A DNA stretch of 38,035 bases from JAAYYM01 sp964631375 (GTDB lineage: Bacteria > Bacillota > Clostridia > Lachnospirales > Lachnospiraceae): the NCBI GenBank assembly GCA_964631375.1, contig CAZVYQ010000026.1, positions 1 to 38,035 on the forward strand. The letters run 5' to 3'. Below are positions 24,778 through 33,585 of this stretch, one piece after another (position 1 is the stretch's first letter; the number at the start of each line of letters is the position of its first letter). The notes below the pieces were generated by a model. That model made no database searches and was not told the DNA's origin. It worked only from the letters and a program-made list of their open reading frames with translations. A program made the translations under genes and the position numbers.

Positions 24778-25542
24778 TTATGACACAAATCCCATATACT
24801 TCTTTTGCAGATCCTGCATCATGGAAACATAGATTTCCTTGCATTCTTCATCCTTATGCTGCTCAATGGTATGAATACATTGGCTCAGATACTTCTCATA
24901 AATGTCTCTATAAATATCAGGAGCAGCTTCCTGTTTGTTGATCCGATTTACAATCGTCGGAGCAATGTCATAATATAAATCAATCAATTGCTTTCCATCA
25001 GTCTGACCTGTCAGGTACTCATCACGATATTGACGTAGCAGCCTGAGTTCATAGCAGTCATCAGGCTTTCCGAGACTTTCACATACTGCTGTTGTAATAT
25101 AACATAATTTTGTTTTAAAACCACCGTTGATATCCTCAAAGGTTCCGGAATTAATATGATATTTTGTGAATCTTTTATTCCACTGATTAACCATTGCATC
25201 GGCAAGGGGCTTGGAGCTTGTGCCGCCAAGATACAACACACATGGTAATACATAAACAACCATGGCTGTATTATGATCTAATACAAATTGTTCTTTTGCA
25301 GATTTTTTAGTCAGTTCATCATACTTACTTCCTACTTTATCTACAAAATCCGAAGCAATCTGATCAACAAATGCCGTTTGATCAGTACTTTCCAGATATT
25401 CCTTTTCTATATCCTTGAAAAACTCAGCCTGTTCTTCATAGAGTGACAGAAAGAATTTCTTGTACGTATCTCTTTTAAACTGATTTAAGTCACCGGCTGT
25501 TTCAAACAGCAGATCGCATAGACCCTGTTCAATATGTTCCAT
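24778..25542 (-). CDS. Uncharacterised protein with CFI-box-like Cys motif
   Basis: A 254-residue soluble protein. The N-terminal 130 residues are helical and acidic. At about 147-177 it has CYITTAVCESLGKPDDCYE followed by LRLLRQYRDEYL, which matches the short 'C(F/Y)IxTA...C...LR.FRD..L' module found at the C-terminus of many bacterial proteins (CFI-box type). Three cysteines (C147, C154, C163) could bind a metal or form a thiol switch. I do not know the biochemical role. It lies 28 bases after yebC and 18 bases before the membrane protein, so the three genes are probably co-transcribed. The ribosome binding site is AAAGGA. Confidence 0.6.
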   Translation of the reverse strand: MEHIEQGLCDLLFETAGDLNQFKRDTYKKFFLSLYEEQAEFFKDIEKEYLESTDQTAFVDQIASDFVDKVGSKYDELTKKSAKEQFVLDHNTAMVVYVLPCVLYLGGTSSKPLADAMVNQWNKRFTKYHINSGTFEDINGGFKTKLCYITTAVCESLGKPDDCYELRLLRQYRDEYLTGQTDGKQLIDLYYDIAPTIVNRINKQEAAPDIYRDIYEKYLSQCIHTIEQHKDEECKEIYVSMMQDLQKKYMGFVS

Positions 25543-25570
25543 TTATCTGTCCTTTCCCGTACTCAGGTTT

Positions 25571-26299
25571 TTATTCATCCCAATTGTGATATACATATTG
25601 TACATCATCATCCTCATCTAGGAGATCCAGTGTTTTTTGAAGAGATTTGACTGCATTTTCATCAGTTAGTTCCACCCATGTCTGCGGGATCATGGTAACC
25701 TCGGCAGACATCATGGGAATACCTGCTTGTTCCAGTGCTTCACGCACCTGTGAAAAGGTATCAGGATCTGTGATGATCTCATAACTGTCCTCTTCCTCGG
25801 AAAAATCCTCTGCCCCAGCATCCAGTGCCTGCATCATCAGTTCATCAGGATCTGCATCGCACTCTTCCTTGTCCACAATAATCTGTCCCTTTTTATCAAA
25901 CATAAATGATACACAGCCTTGTGTCCCTACATTACCGTTACCCTTGGTAAATGCATTTCTGACATTTGCAGCTGTACGGTTTTTATTATCCGTTAACGCA
26001 TCAACAATGATTGCAATTCCATTCGGGCCATACCCCTCATAGGTAACATACTCATAATTCACACTTGCTGCATCACCTGCGGCCTTCTTGATTCCTCTTT
26101 CGATTGTATCATTTGGCATATTATTAGCCTTTGCCTTTGCAATACAATCGCGTAGTCTGGAATTATTATTCGGATCAGAGCCTCCCTCTTTCACAGCTAC
26201 TGCAAGCTCTCTCCCGATGATTGTAAATATTTTTCCCTTTGCTGCATCATTTTTTTCTTTCTTATGCTTTATATTCGCAAATTTTGAATGTCCTGACAT
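25571..26299 (-). CDS. YebC/PmpR family protein
   Basis: A 242-residue member of the YebC family. It begins with the invariant MSGHSKFANIKHKKEKNDAAKGK, and NPNxNSRLRDCIAKAKANNMPNDTIERGI follows, as in the family. YebC proteins have been described as DNA-binding regulators; recent work assigns some members a role in relieving ribosome stalling at proline-rich stretches. The frame opens at 26308, but ATG 26299 is the family start, with AGAGAGG 9 bases upstream. It has its own strong promoter (26330-26358) and heads a short operon. Confidence 0.95.
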   Translation of the reverse strand: MSGHSKFANIKHKKEKNDAAKGKIFTIIGRELAVAVKEGGSDPNNNSRLRDCIAKAKANNMPNDTIERGIKKAAGDAASVNYEYVTYEGYGPNGIAIIVDALTDNKNRTAANVRNAFTKGNGNVGTQGCVSFMFDKKGQIIVDKEECDADPDELMMQALDAGAEDFSEEEDSYEIITDPDTFSQVREALEQAGIPMMSAEVTMIPQTWVELTDENAVKSLQKTLDLLDEDDDVQYVYHNWDE

Positions 26300-26329
26300 A
26301 TGTACCAACCTCTCTTTTTTCTACGTGCT

Positions 26330-26358
26330 ATTGTAACATCATTTATGATGCGTTTCAA
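26330..26358 (-). promoter_or_regulatory. yebC promoter with palindrome in the spacer
   Basis: On the minus strand TTGAAA (26358-26353) and TACAAT (26335-26330) are exactly 17 bases apart. The spacer contains CATCAT-AA-ATGATG (26337-26350), a 6-bp inverted repeat with a 2-base centre. A repressor bound there would block polymerase directly. Confidence 0.65.
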
Positions 26359-26365
26359 CCATTTT

Positions 26366-27265
26366 TCAGTCATCATCCCTACTGTTGTCCTGTTTGCCTT
26401 CTTCATGTTCGGTCTGTTCATCCGGTTCCTCTGCAATCACCTGTGTCACAAGAACCGATGTGATCATTCTGTTTTCAACAGTAAGAATTTTAAAATGATA
26501 TCCTCCATAATCTGTTTCAAACTGCTCTGTCTCATCGGGAATCCTTCCCAGTTTTTCGATCAAAAAACCATTGAGCGTATCAAAATCCTCGTCCTCAAAC
26601 TCAATACCTAATAATTCACTGACCTCATCTAATGTGGTCATTCCCTCCATGATATATGTATTTGCTTCCTTCTCCTGAATATGTTCCTCCTCCTCATCAT
26701 ACTCGTCCATGATATTCCCAACAATTTCTTCCAGAATATCTTCCATAGCAATCAATCCTTCGGTCTGACCATATTCATCAACTACAATCACCATATGTAT
26801 CTTTTCAGACTGCATCATTTTAAATAACGACACAACATTCCTTGTTTCCGGTATAAATGTCGCATCCATTAACATATCCCGAAACTCTTTTACCGGAATA
26901 TTCCTCTGCATCTCATCAAAATACTGCCGCAATGCATCCTTGATATGAAGTATGCCTATGATGTTATCAATATTTTCATCATATACCGGATAACGGCTGT
27001 TTTTTTCCTCCAGTATGAATCTGACTGCATCTTCCAGCGTATCATTTCCATCGATTGCAAGAATGTTCTTCCGATGTGTCATGATATCTTTCGCTTCTTT
27101 GTCATCCAGTTCAAATATATTCGTGATCATCTTGGCTTCACTTGCCTGTACGGTTCCCTGCTCATGACCTTCATTGACCATCGAGATGATCTCTTCTTCA
27201 GTAACATCATCAGCATTTCCACTGCTGATGTTAAGCAGTTTTTGCAGTAACTTTAATGGTTTCAC
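26366..27265 (-). CDS. CorC/HlyC-type CBS-domain protein
   Basis: A 299-residue cytosolic protein with paired CBS domains (about 55-190; DIMTHRKNILAIDGNDTLED and VVSLFKMMQSEKIHMVIVVDEYGQTEGLIAMEDILEEIVG) and a C-terminal CorC_HlyC (transporter-associated) domain (about 205-280). The DUF21 membrane region of the larger CNNM/HlyC proteins is missing, so this is the short CorC form. Family members bind ATP and act in Mg2+/Co2+ balance. The start is GTG at 27265 with AAGGAGG four bases away, a slightly short spacing. The protein ends with an acidic tail. It follows mazF by 9 bases. Confidence 0.88.
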   Translation of the reverse strand: MKPLKLLQKLLNISSGNADDVTEEEIISMVNEGHEQGTVQASEAKMITNIFELDDKEAKDIMTHRKNILAIDGNDTLEDAVRFILEEKNSRYPVYDENIDNIIGILHIKDALRQYFDEMQRNIPVKEFRDMLMDATFIPETRNVVSLFKMMQSEKIHMVIVVDEYGQTEGLIAMEDILEEIVGNIMDEYDEEEEHIQEKEANTYIMEGMTTLDEVSELLGIEFEDEDFDTLNGFLIEKLGRIPDETEQFETDYGGYHFKILTVENRMITSVLVTQVIAEEPDEQTEHEEGKQDNSRDDD

Positions 27266-27274
27266 GTTTCCTCC

Positions 27275-27622
27275 TTATGTAATCAGTTCCAGACTGATGC
27301 GAATCGCATCATCTACTCTTTTCATCATTGCCGCATCCAAACGGCAAATTCTATCCTTTAATCTCAGTTTGTCAATTGTACGAAGTTGTTCGAGCAGTAT
27401 GACTGAATCCTTAACCATATCATATCTTGCTGCTGAAAGTTCTATATGTGTCGGCAGTTTTGCCTTATTCATCTTTGATGTGATGGCTGCACAGATCACT
27501 GTAGGACTGTGTTTATTACCGATATCATTTTGTATGATGAGTACCGGTCGTATGCCTCCCTGTTCAGAACCAATAACCGGTCTCAGATCAGCATAATATA
27601 TTTCTCCACGTTTGATTATCAT
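27275..27622 (-). CDS. mazF: MazF/EndoA (PemK family) mRNA endoribonuclease
   Basis: A 115-residue toxin-type ribonuclease closely resembling B. subtilis EndoA: MIIKRGEIYYADLRPVIGSE, the loop GIRPVLIIQND and SVILLEQLRTIDK, with the catalytic arginine and threonine of the family in place. It would cleave single-stranded mRNA at a short motif. The frame opens at ATG 27643, but the family start is ATG 27622; an AAGGG lies 13 bases upstream of it, a little far, so the longer start remains possible. In B. subtilis an antitoxin gene lies between alr and this gene. Here the alr stop is only 60 bases away, so no antitoxin fits. Confidence 0.9.
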   Translation of the reverse strand: MIIKRGEIYYADLRPVIGSEQGGIRPVLIIQNDIGNKHSPTVICAAITSKMNKAKLPTHIELSAARYDMVKDSVILLEQLRTIDKLRLKDRICRLDAAMMKRVDDAIRISLELIT

Positions 27623-27682
27623 ATCACAATACACACCCTTCATTCTTTATCTGGTGTCTAGTATTGCCAACTTATCAAAGTG

Positions 27683-28861
27683 TTAATCACAGAAATAATC
27701 CAGTTTACCTGTCACTTTACCGTCTTTATAGTACACTCTTGGAACTCTTTTATTCAGATCACACAACAGTTCATAGTTAAACCTTCCGGTGATATCACCC
27801 AATTCTTCTGCAGTAATGATCTCATTGCCATCACGGCCGATCAATGTCACTTCATCAAATTCTCTCGCTTCCGGAATATCTGTCACATCTACCATAAACT
27901 GATCCATACAAATACGTCCACAGATAGCAGCTCTTTTTCCTCGGATCAGCACAGCTCCTTGATTGGATAACAGCCTTGGATAACCATCCCCGTATCCCAC
28001 CGGGACAGTTGCGATCCTCATCTTCTTTGGTGCAATAAAGGTACTGCCATAACTAATGGCAGTTCCTGCTTCAATCTCCTTAATATAAACGATATGACTC
28101 TTTAATTCCAATGCGGGAATCAGTTGAATCAGATCTCTTCTCATCTCCTCTGATGGCCAGAGTCCATAAAGAGATACCCCTGCTCTGACAAGTGTACAAT
28201 TTTGATAGGATTCAGGCGATTCCATGATAGCTGCACTATTGGCACAATGTTTGATTGGGAAACAGTATCCCGTCTGCTGTTCCGTCTTAGCAACAAACTC
28301 TCTGAATAATGATATTTGATGATTCACTGAAGTTTTATCTGCATAATCTGCCTTAGCAAAATGTGTGAATATTCCCTCAGCCTCAAGCATCGGCAGTTTC
28401 AGTATTCTCTGAATGCTCTCAATAGCCTCTCTGTTTGGAGCAAACCCAATTCTGGACATACCGGTATCGATCTTGATGTGAATTTTCAATGTCTGATTCA
28501 GCCTGACAGCATATTCTGACATTTTTATTGCCATATCTTCTTTGAACACTGTAGGACGGATTTCATACTTGATCAGTTCCTCATATGCGGAAGGGAACAC
28601 ATAACCGAGTATCATGATCGGCTTACGGATCTGTTCCTTTTTCAGTGCAAGAGCCTCCTCAATCGTTGCCACAGCATATCCCGAAACATAGTCTTCCTTT
28701 TCCAGTTCACGAGCAATCGCCAGTGCTCCATGCCCATAACCGTCTGTCTTAATTACTGCCAACATTTTTGATGTAGGAGGTATCAAATCCAGCATTGCTC
28801 TCATATTTGCCAAAATGGCATCCAGATTCACATTGGCACATACTCTCTCATACTCATTCAT
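27683..28861 (-). CDS. alr: Alanine racemase
   Basis: A 392-residue PLP enzyme making D-alanine for peptidoglycan. K38 in AVIKTDGYGHGA forms the Schiff base with PLP; the second catalytic tyrosine lies in the C-terminal beta domain (AISYGSTFIAPKKM). GICMDQFMVDVT-like sequence (RICMDQFMVDVT) is the family's third signature. It overlaps the NAD(P)HX repair gene by four bases (ATGA at 28858-28861). The gene pair alr-mazF is common in Firmicutes. Confidence 0.97.
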   Translation of the reverse strand: MNEYERVCANVNLDAILANMRAMLDLIPPTSKMLAVIKTDGYGHGALAIARELEKEDYVSGYAVATIEEALALKKEQIRKPIMILGYVFPSAYEELIKYEIRPTVFKEDMAIKMSEYAVRLNQTLKIHIKIDTGMSRIGFAPNREAIESIQRILKLPMLEAEGIFTHFAKADYADKTSVNHQISLFREFVAKTEQQTGYCFPIKHCANSAAIMESPESYQNCTLVRAGVSLYGLWPSEEMRRDLIQLIPALELKSHIVYIKEIEAGTAISYGSTFIAPKKMRIATVPVGYGDGYPRLLSNQGAVLIRGKRAAICGRICMDQFMVDVTDIPEAREFDEVTLIGRDGNEIITAEELGDITGRFNYELLCDLNKRVPRVYYKDGKVTGKLDYFCD

Positions 28862-30357
28862 TGTTCTGTCATCTCCGGTTCTATATTCATAAATCCTTTT
28901 ATCAGATCAGAAGCGATCATACTGTACTCTCCAGTTCTTACAGCTATATCATCTCCTGATGCTGCATGTAGATACACACCTGATGCGGCCGCTCTAAAAG
29001 CAGGCATCCCCTGTGCAGTCAGTGCACAAATCATTCCGGTAAGTACATCTCCCGCTCCGGCAGTTGCCATACCCGGATTTCCATTTACGTTAAGAAAAAC
29101 ATCTCCATCTGGTGCGGCAATGACTGTACGGGCGTCCTTTAATACACATATCACGCTGTGTTTCTTTGCATACTCACGTGCGTATCGGATCGGATCACTC
29201 TGTAACTGTTTAGAAGGAATACCACTTAGTCGTTCCATTTCCTTGATATGAGGGGTGACTACGACATCACGATCCCATCGTATATCCGGTACATTGTTCG
29301 ATATCAGATTAAGTGCGTCTGCATCCAAAATCAGTGGCTTTTCAGAATGTCTGATGAGATACTCCAGTATCCTTTCAGCAACCGGCCTCTGCGAGATTCC
29401 CGGACCGGCTCCAATGACATCTGCCCACCTTAATGCTTCATCCAGTTGTCCTTGATCTTCTTCTGTTTCAAGGAAATCATCACGATATAGCAGCAACATT
29501 GCTTCTGGAATTCTTTTCAAGATCAAATCACGATTACATTCGGCAGTTACGATTTTAACCATTCCTGCTCCTGTACGCATCACTGCCTCTGCCGATAGCA
29601 GAACGGCACCGCACATATCGGAACTCCCGGCAAACAGTAGTACCTTTCCGTAAGTACCTTTATGAGATGGCTGCTGTCTCTTTGGAAGGATACGATCCTC
29701 TTTCGTATACATCCTAATGAAAGGCTGTCTTGCTATTTCATCCATGATGCCGATATCTTTGACTATGATCCTGCCACATCGATTCGTCCCCGGATAGAGA
29801 TATAACCCAGGCTTTGCATAAGCAAACGTTACAGTCATATCCGCATGAAATGAAATCCCCATAATTGCTCCGGTATTCGCATCGATCCCACTTGGGATAT
29901 CTACCGCGACCTTGACGGCACTGATTGCATTCATTTGGCTAACAGTATCATAGTAGACACCGGTAAGCTCTCTGGACAGTCCAATTCCAAGCAGTGCATC
30001 TATTACTACAGTATATGTCAGTTTCGGAATTTTGTCATGTATCTCTATTCCATAGCTTTCCAGACTTTTTTTCTGACATTGTACCTCTGTGCCGGAGTGT
30101 TCACAATTCCCAGTCATGACAACAATCGGACGGCTGCCCCGTTCATATAGGATTCGAGCAATTGCCAGACCATCCCCACCGTTATTGCCGGTTCCGCACA
30201 CGATTAATGGTCTGTCTAGCAATATCTTTTCACTATAAAGAACATCACAAACCGATAATGCTGCTCTTTCCATTAAAATAAGAGAAGAAACGAAATGCTC
30301 CTGAATGGTACATTGCTCTGCTTCTCTCATTTCTTCCCTTGTTAAGATTCTTCTCAT
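28858..30357 (-). CDS. nnr: Bifunctional NAD(P)H-hydrate epimerase / ADP-dependent dehydratase
   Basis: A 499-residue fused repair enzyme that restores damaged NAD(P)HX to NAD(P)H. The N-terminal YjeF_N epimerase half (about 1-215) has VCGTGNNGGDGLAIAR at 53-68 and VVIDALLGIGLSRELTG. The C-terminal carbohydrate-kinase-like half (about 220-495) has LLFAGSSDMCGAVLLSAEA, and NGNPGMATAGAGDVLTGMI near 430-450, with the catalytic aspartate of AGAGD. It is coupled by four-base overlaps to both neighbours (30354-30357 and 28858-28861). Confidence 0.96.
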   Translation of the reverse strand: MRRILTREEMREAEQCTIQEHFVSSLILMERAALSVCDVLYSEKILLDRPLIVCGTGNNGGDGLAIARILYERGSRPIVVMTGNCEHSGTEVQCQKKSLESYGIEIHDKIPKLTYTVVIDALLGIGLSRELTGVYYDTVSQMNAISAVKVAVDIPSGIDANTGAIMGISFHADMTVTFAYAKPGLYLYPGTNRCGRIIVKDIGIMDEIARQPFIRMYTKEDRILPKRQQPSHKGTYGKVLLFAGSSDMCGAVLLSAEAVMRTGAGMVKIVTAECNRDLILKRIPEAMLLLYRDDFLETEEDQGQLDEALRWADVIGAGPGISQRPVAERILEYLIRHSEKPLILDADALNLISNNVPDIRWDRDVVVTPHIKEMERLSGIPSKQLQSDPIRYAREYAKKHSVICVLKDARTVIAAPDGDVFLNVNGNPGMATAGAGDVLTGMICALTAQGMPAFRAAASGVYLHAASGDDIAVRTGEYSMIASDLIKGFMNIEPEMTEQ

Positions 30358-31046
30358 TGTCTCTCTGTCTCCAACGCCTCTTTGTTCTTTTTATGTTCTT
30401 CGTTTTCTTTCTTTATGGCGTCCTCAGCTTCCTTTTTTTTCAACGGATCATACTTCATATCAAATAATTCCATAACCTCTGCTCCGAATATATCATGCAT
30501 ATAGGAATACAGTTCCAGGTTGTTTTGCTCCTGTTCTTGCTTTCGTATGATATTTTTCTTTAATTCAATCCTGATGTCCTTGATCCACTTTGCAATCTGT
30601 TCTATGCTGTCCGAATTAGAATGAAGTTTCATATAGCAGACTTCCATTGTCTTCAACATAAGTTCACGATTCACGGCATCAATCTGTTTTGGCAGGTCAT
30701 ACAAATCGTCCTCGTTTTTTTCCATCTTTTCATTAATTTCATTGATCAAACGTTTATTGTCATTTAATTTCTTTTCAGTCTTTTTGTCAACCTCATCCTT
30801 TTCAATCGCTTCAGAGGAATTCATGATTTCCTTCATGAGATTATTTTTGATCTTTTTGAGATCCTTCAGTTCATTTGACATCTTGCCCTGCTGTTTCAGC
30901 AAATCATTCAATTTCTTTACTAACTGATTGATCTCTTTCGTAATTCCGGTCTGGGTAAACAGCTGGTGCCATTTATTATCCAGAGTAAGCACCGGTATTT
31001 TCTTACCTTCAACAGCCTTTTGAAATCTTTCTTCTGATAATGACAT
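30354..31046 (-). CDS. Uncharacterised coiled-coil protein
   Basis: A 230-residue, highly charged, soluble protein without membrane segments or cysteine motifs. Residues about 35-135 and 165-230 are rich in Lys/Glu/Asn/Leu heptads, indicating coiled coils. The first 30 residues (KIPVLTLDNKWHQLF) look like a small conserved cap. I do not recognise the family. It begins 15 bases after rex and shares ATGA with nnr (30354-30357), so it is translated with the NAD(P)HX repair enzyme. The A-rich codon use (many AAA/GAA) follows from its composition. A structural or adaptor role is possible, but no function can be claimed. Confidence 0.75.
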   Translation of the reverse strand: MSLSEERFQKAVEGKKIPVLTLDNKWHQLFTQTGITKEINQLVKKLNDLLKQQGKMSNELKDLKKIKNNLMKEIMNSSEAIEKDEVDKKTEKKLNDNKRLINEINEKMEKNEDDLYDLPKQIDAVNRELMLKTMEVCYMKLHSNSDSIEQIAKWIKDIRIELKKNIIRKQEQEQNNLELYSYMHDIFGAEVMELFDMKYDPLKKKEAEDAIKKENEEHKKNKEALETERQ

Positions 31047-31061
31047 CCTGCTGTCACCGCC

Positions 31062-31712
31062 TTATCTATCCACTTTATGCTCTTTCTGATATCTATTCAA
31101 ATTATAAGAAAGCTTCATCAGGCTTTCAGACAGATGTACATTTTCCACCATAACATCCTCCGGTACATTCAAATCAATATGTGCAAAGTTCCAGATTGCC
31201 TGTATGCCATAGGAAACAAGTATTTCTGCCACCTTGACTGCCTCTGCCTTAGGAATGGTTAATACTGCAATATCAATATCATATTCTTTCATACATGCTT
31301 CTATTTCTTTCATCGGTCGAATAGGGATATCCCTGACTGATTTTCCGCATAGTTTTTCATTTGCATCAAAAATACCCTTAATCATAAACCCACGTTTCTC
31401 AAAATTCACGTAATTGGCAAGTGCCTGCCCCAGATTACCTGCTCCGATTAATATCAGGTTATGCTTTTGATCCAATCCCAGTATCTTTGCAATCTCTTCA
31501 TATAAAAACTTCACATTATATCCATAGCCCTGCTGACCGAAACCGCCAAAATGATTCAGATCTTGTCTGATCTGTGATGCTGTGACCTTCATTCGTTCGC
31601 TTAATTCCTGCGAAGAAATACGTTCTGTACCACTGTCCTTCAGTTCTCCCAAATACCTGTAATATCTGGGCAGTCTTGCAATCACTGCACCGGAAATCTC
31701 TCTTTCCTCCAA
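31062..31712 (-). CDS. rex: Redox-sensing transcriptional repressor Rex
   Basis: A 216-residue repressor that senses the NADH/NAD+ ratio and controls fermentation genes. The N-terminal winged helix (VIARLPRYYRYLGELKDSG, then ERISSQELSERMKVTASQIRQ) is followed by GGFGQQGYGYNVKFL and the Rossmann motif LILIGAGNLGQALANY. The start codon is TTG (31712-31710) with GGGAGG 8 bases upstream; no ATG lies nearer the family N-terminus. I found no clear Rex box (TTGTGA-N6-TCACAA type) next to it, and it appears to be read through from the upstream helicase gene. Confidence 0.96.
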   Translation of the reverse strand: MEEREISGAVIARLPRYYRYLGELKDSGTERISSQELSERMKVTASQIRQDLNHFGGFGQQGYGYNVKFLYEEIAKILGLDQKHNLILIGAGNLGQALANYVNFEKRGFMIKGIFDANEKLCGKSVRDIPIRPMKEIEACMKEYDIDIAVLTIPKAEAVKVAEILVSYGIQAIWNFAHIDLNVPEDVMVENVHLSESLMKLSYNLNRYQKEHKVDR

Positions 31713-31728
31713 GGTCTGATCCTCCCCT

Positions 31729-33576
31729 TTATTTTCTTATTTTATTATATAGAACAGGCAAAGGTCTGTCAATCTCACAGAGGAAGCGGGATTTTGTAAC
31801 CTCTCTTGTTAAAAACTTACGCGGATAGTACAAAAAAAGGTGTTCTCTTGCTCTTGTCATGGCTACATACAAAATTCTGCGTTCCTCTTCCAGTTCTTCT
31901 TTCAATTTGGCCTTCTGATGCGGAATATTACCTTCGAACAAATCCATGATCCATACAATATCATATTCTAACCCTTTAGACGCATGAATCGTTGACAGCA
32001 TGACTCCCTTTTGTGCCTCAGTTTGTTTTCTCTTCATCTGTCTTTCAAAAGCATTGATATGTTCCAACCATTGTGAGGCAGTTGCAAATCCTCTTGCACG
32101 TTCCTTCAGTTCCTCAAAAACACTCAGATATACTTCCGGTTCATGATTATGGTCTATGGCGTATTGTACCAGATATTGCTCATACCCAATTCCTTTGCCA
32201 ATGTATTGTACGATTCCGTATGGCGACATATGCTCCAGAAAATGTATGTCGTACTGTAGTTTTAAGATTGCCTCTGTTACATATGTCCGATCACGATAAT
32301 ACTCGATCAGCCTTCCAAAGTCAAAATCCGTATCGTCAACTGCCGCCCTGCTGATATATCGTTTTGGTTTGTTCATGATCCGATAGAAATTCTGTCTTTT
32401 TCTATTTCCTACGATCAACTCTAAATAAGCAATAATATCCTGGGCGATAAAATGCTGATAGAAATCAGACAGTTTTTCTCTCATGAAGAACGGAATCGAT
32501 TCCTTCATCAGGTGATCTGCGACTCCACTGCTACCATAGCCTGTACGGCATAAAACTGCCATGGATTCATATGCATATCTTCCATGAAGCTCTCTGATTG
32601 TCTCTGTCAATGACATGAATTCCTTTTGTCTGTCCTCAAATGTCTTGATTAAGACACTTTTTGATGCAGTGTGATCAGCAGCAGCTTTCATATGCTTCAC
32701 ATAGCGTACTGAATTGTGACTGATCATTCGTTCCGCGGCTTTTAAAATCTGTTCTGTCGACCTGTAGTTTTCATTTAGAACAACTCTTTTTGTCTCCGAA
32801 TAATCCTGTTCTAATTTCCTCATTAACTCCGGCCCTGCACCTCGAAATCCATAGATAGACTGATCATCATCTCCTACCACAAATAGGTTGTGGGAATCTC
32901 CCGCCAACAAACGAACAATCTCATATTGTATGGGACTGATGTCCTGAAATTCATCGATCAAAATATACTGATATCTAAGCTGCCATTCCTTCAGAATATC
33001 CTTTCTATCCCGAAAAAGATTAAGACAATCCGTCATCATATCATCAAAATCAAGTTTATGATTTAATCTGCACTTTTTGCAGTAGCTATCAAATACATCT
33101 CTTAATATGGAATCCTCTCCTGTATCGCAATTCTCTTGCTTAAGTTTCCTACAGGATATGTATGCTAACATTTCTCTGATCCATTCATTTTCATTTGTAA
33201 TCTGGTAATGGTGTTCTTCGATGATTTCTCTTAAGTAATGAAATTTCTCTTCATCTCTCAATATGCTTTGAGAACCATACTGATTCGTATGTTGCAAGAT
33301 ATGATAAAAGACTGCATGAAATGTCCCAAAATTGACCGGGCAAAAACAATTGCCTATACGTTTTTGAAATCGTTCCTTCATTTCCTTAGCTGCTGCGTTT
33401 GAAAATGTGATGACTAAGATTTCATTCGGTTCGATCCTTGCCTCTTCTATTAAGTATCTGATCCGTTCTGTAATGACAAAAGTCTTCCCGGAGCCCGGTC
33501 CCGCTATCACAAGCATGGGACCGGATACGTGGGTAATCGCACAAAGCTGTGCCTGATTTGCATAAATACTGCTCAT
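31729..33576 (-). CDS. UvrD/PcrA-type superfamily 1 DNA helicase
   Basis: A 615-residue helicase with all motifs: I AGPGSGKT (25-32), Ia VITFSNAAAKEMKERF, II LIDEFQDISPIQYE, III VVGDDDQSIYGFRGA, IV LNENYRST, V STIHASKGLEYDIVWIMD and VI ILYVAMTRAREHLF. This is 3'-5' translocase machinery for DNA repair or collision clearing. It is about 100 residues shorter than typical PcrA, with a shorter 2B region and no C-terminal tail. AAGGAG lies 5 bases from the ATG. It lies 9 bases from gltX and 16 from rex. Confidence 0.93.
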   Translation of the reverse strand: MSSIYANQAQLCAITHVSGPMLVIAGPGSGKTFVITERIRYLIEEARIEPNEILVITFSNAAAKEMKERFQKRIGNCFCPVNFGTFHAVFYHILQHTNQYGSQSILRDEEKFHYLREIIEEHHYQITNENEWIREMLAYISCRKLKQENCDTGEDSILRDVFDSYCKKCRLNHKLDFDDMMTDCLNLFRDRKDILKEWQLRYQYILIDEFQDISPIQYEIVRLLAGDSHNLFVVGDDDQSIYGFRGAGPELMRKLEQDYSETKRVVLNENYRSTEQILKAAERMISHNSVRYVKHMKAAADHTASKSVLIKTFEDRQKEFMSLTETIRELHGRYAYESMAVLCRTGYGSSGVADHLMKESIPFFMREKLSDFYQHFIAQDIIAYLELIVGNRKRQNFYRIMNKPKRYISRAAVDDTDFDFGRLIEYYRDRTYVTEAILKLQYDIHFLEHMSPYGIVQYIGKGIGYEQYLVQYAIDHNHEPEVYLSVFEELKERARGFATASQWLEHINAFERQMKRKQTEAQKGVMLSTIHASKGLEYDIVWIMDLFEGNIPHQKAKLKEELEEERRILYVAMTRAREHLFLYYPRKFLTREVTKSRFLCEIDRPLPVLYNKIRK

Positions 33577-33585
33577 ATACGCTCC

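Noticed and set aside
27623..27682. Hidden antitoxin gene between alr and mazF
   Set aside because: The gap is too short for any ribbon-helix-helix protein, and no frame with a start and a ribosome binding site continues into either neighbour convincingly.
31713..31728. Rex operator next to rex
   Set aside because: The gap is 16 bases and holds only the ribosome binding site; no TTGTGA/TCACAA-type palindrome is present.
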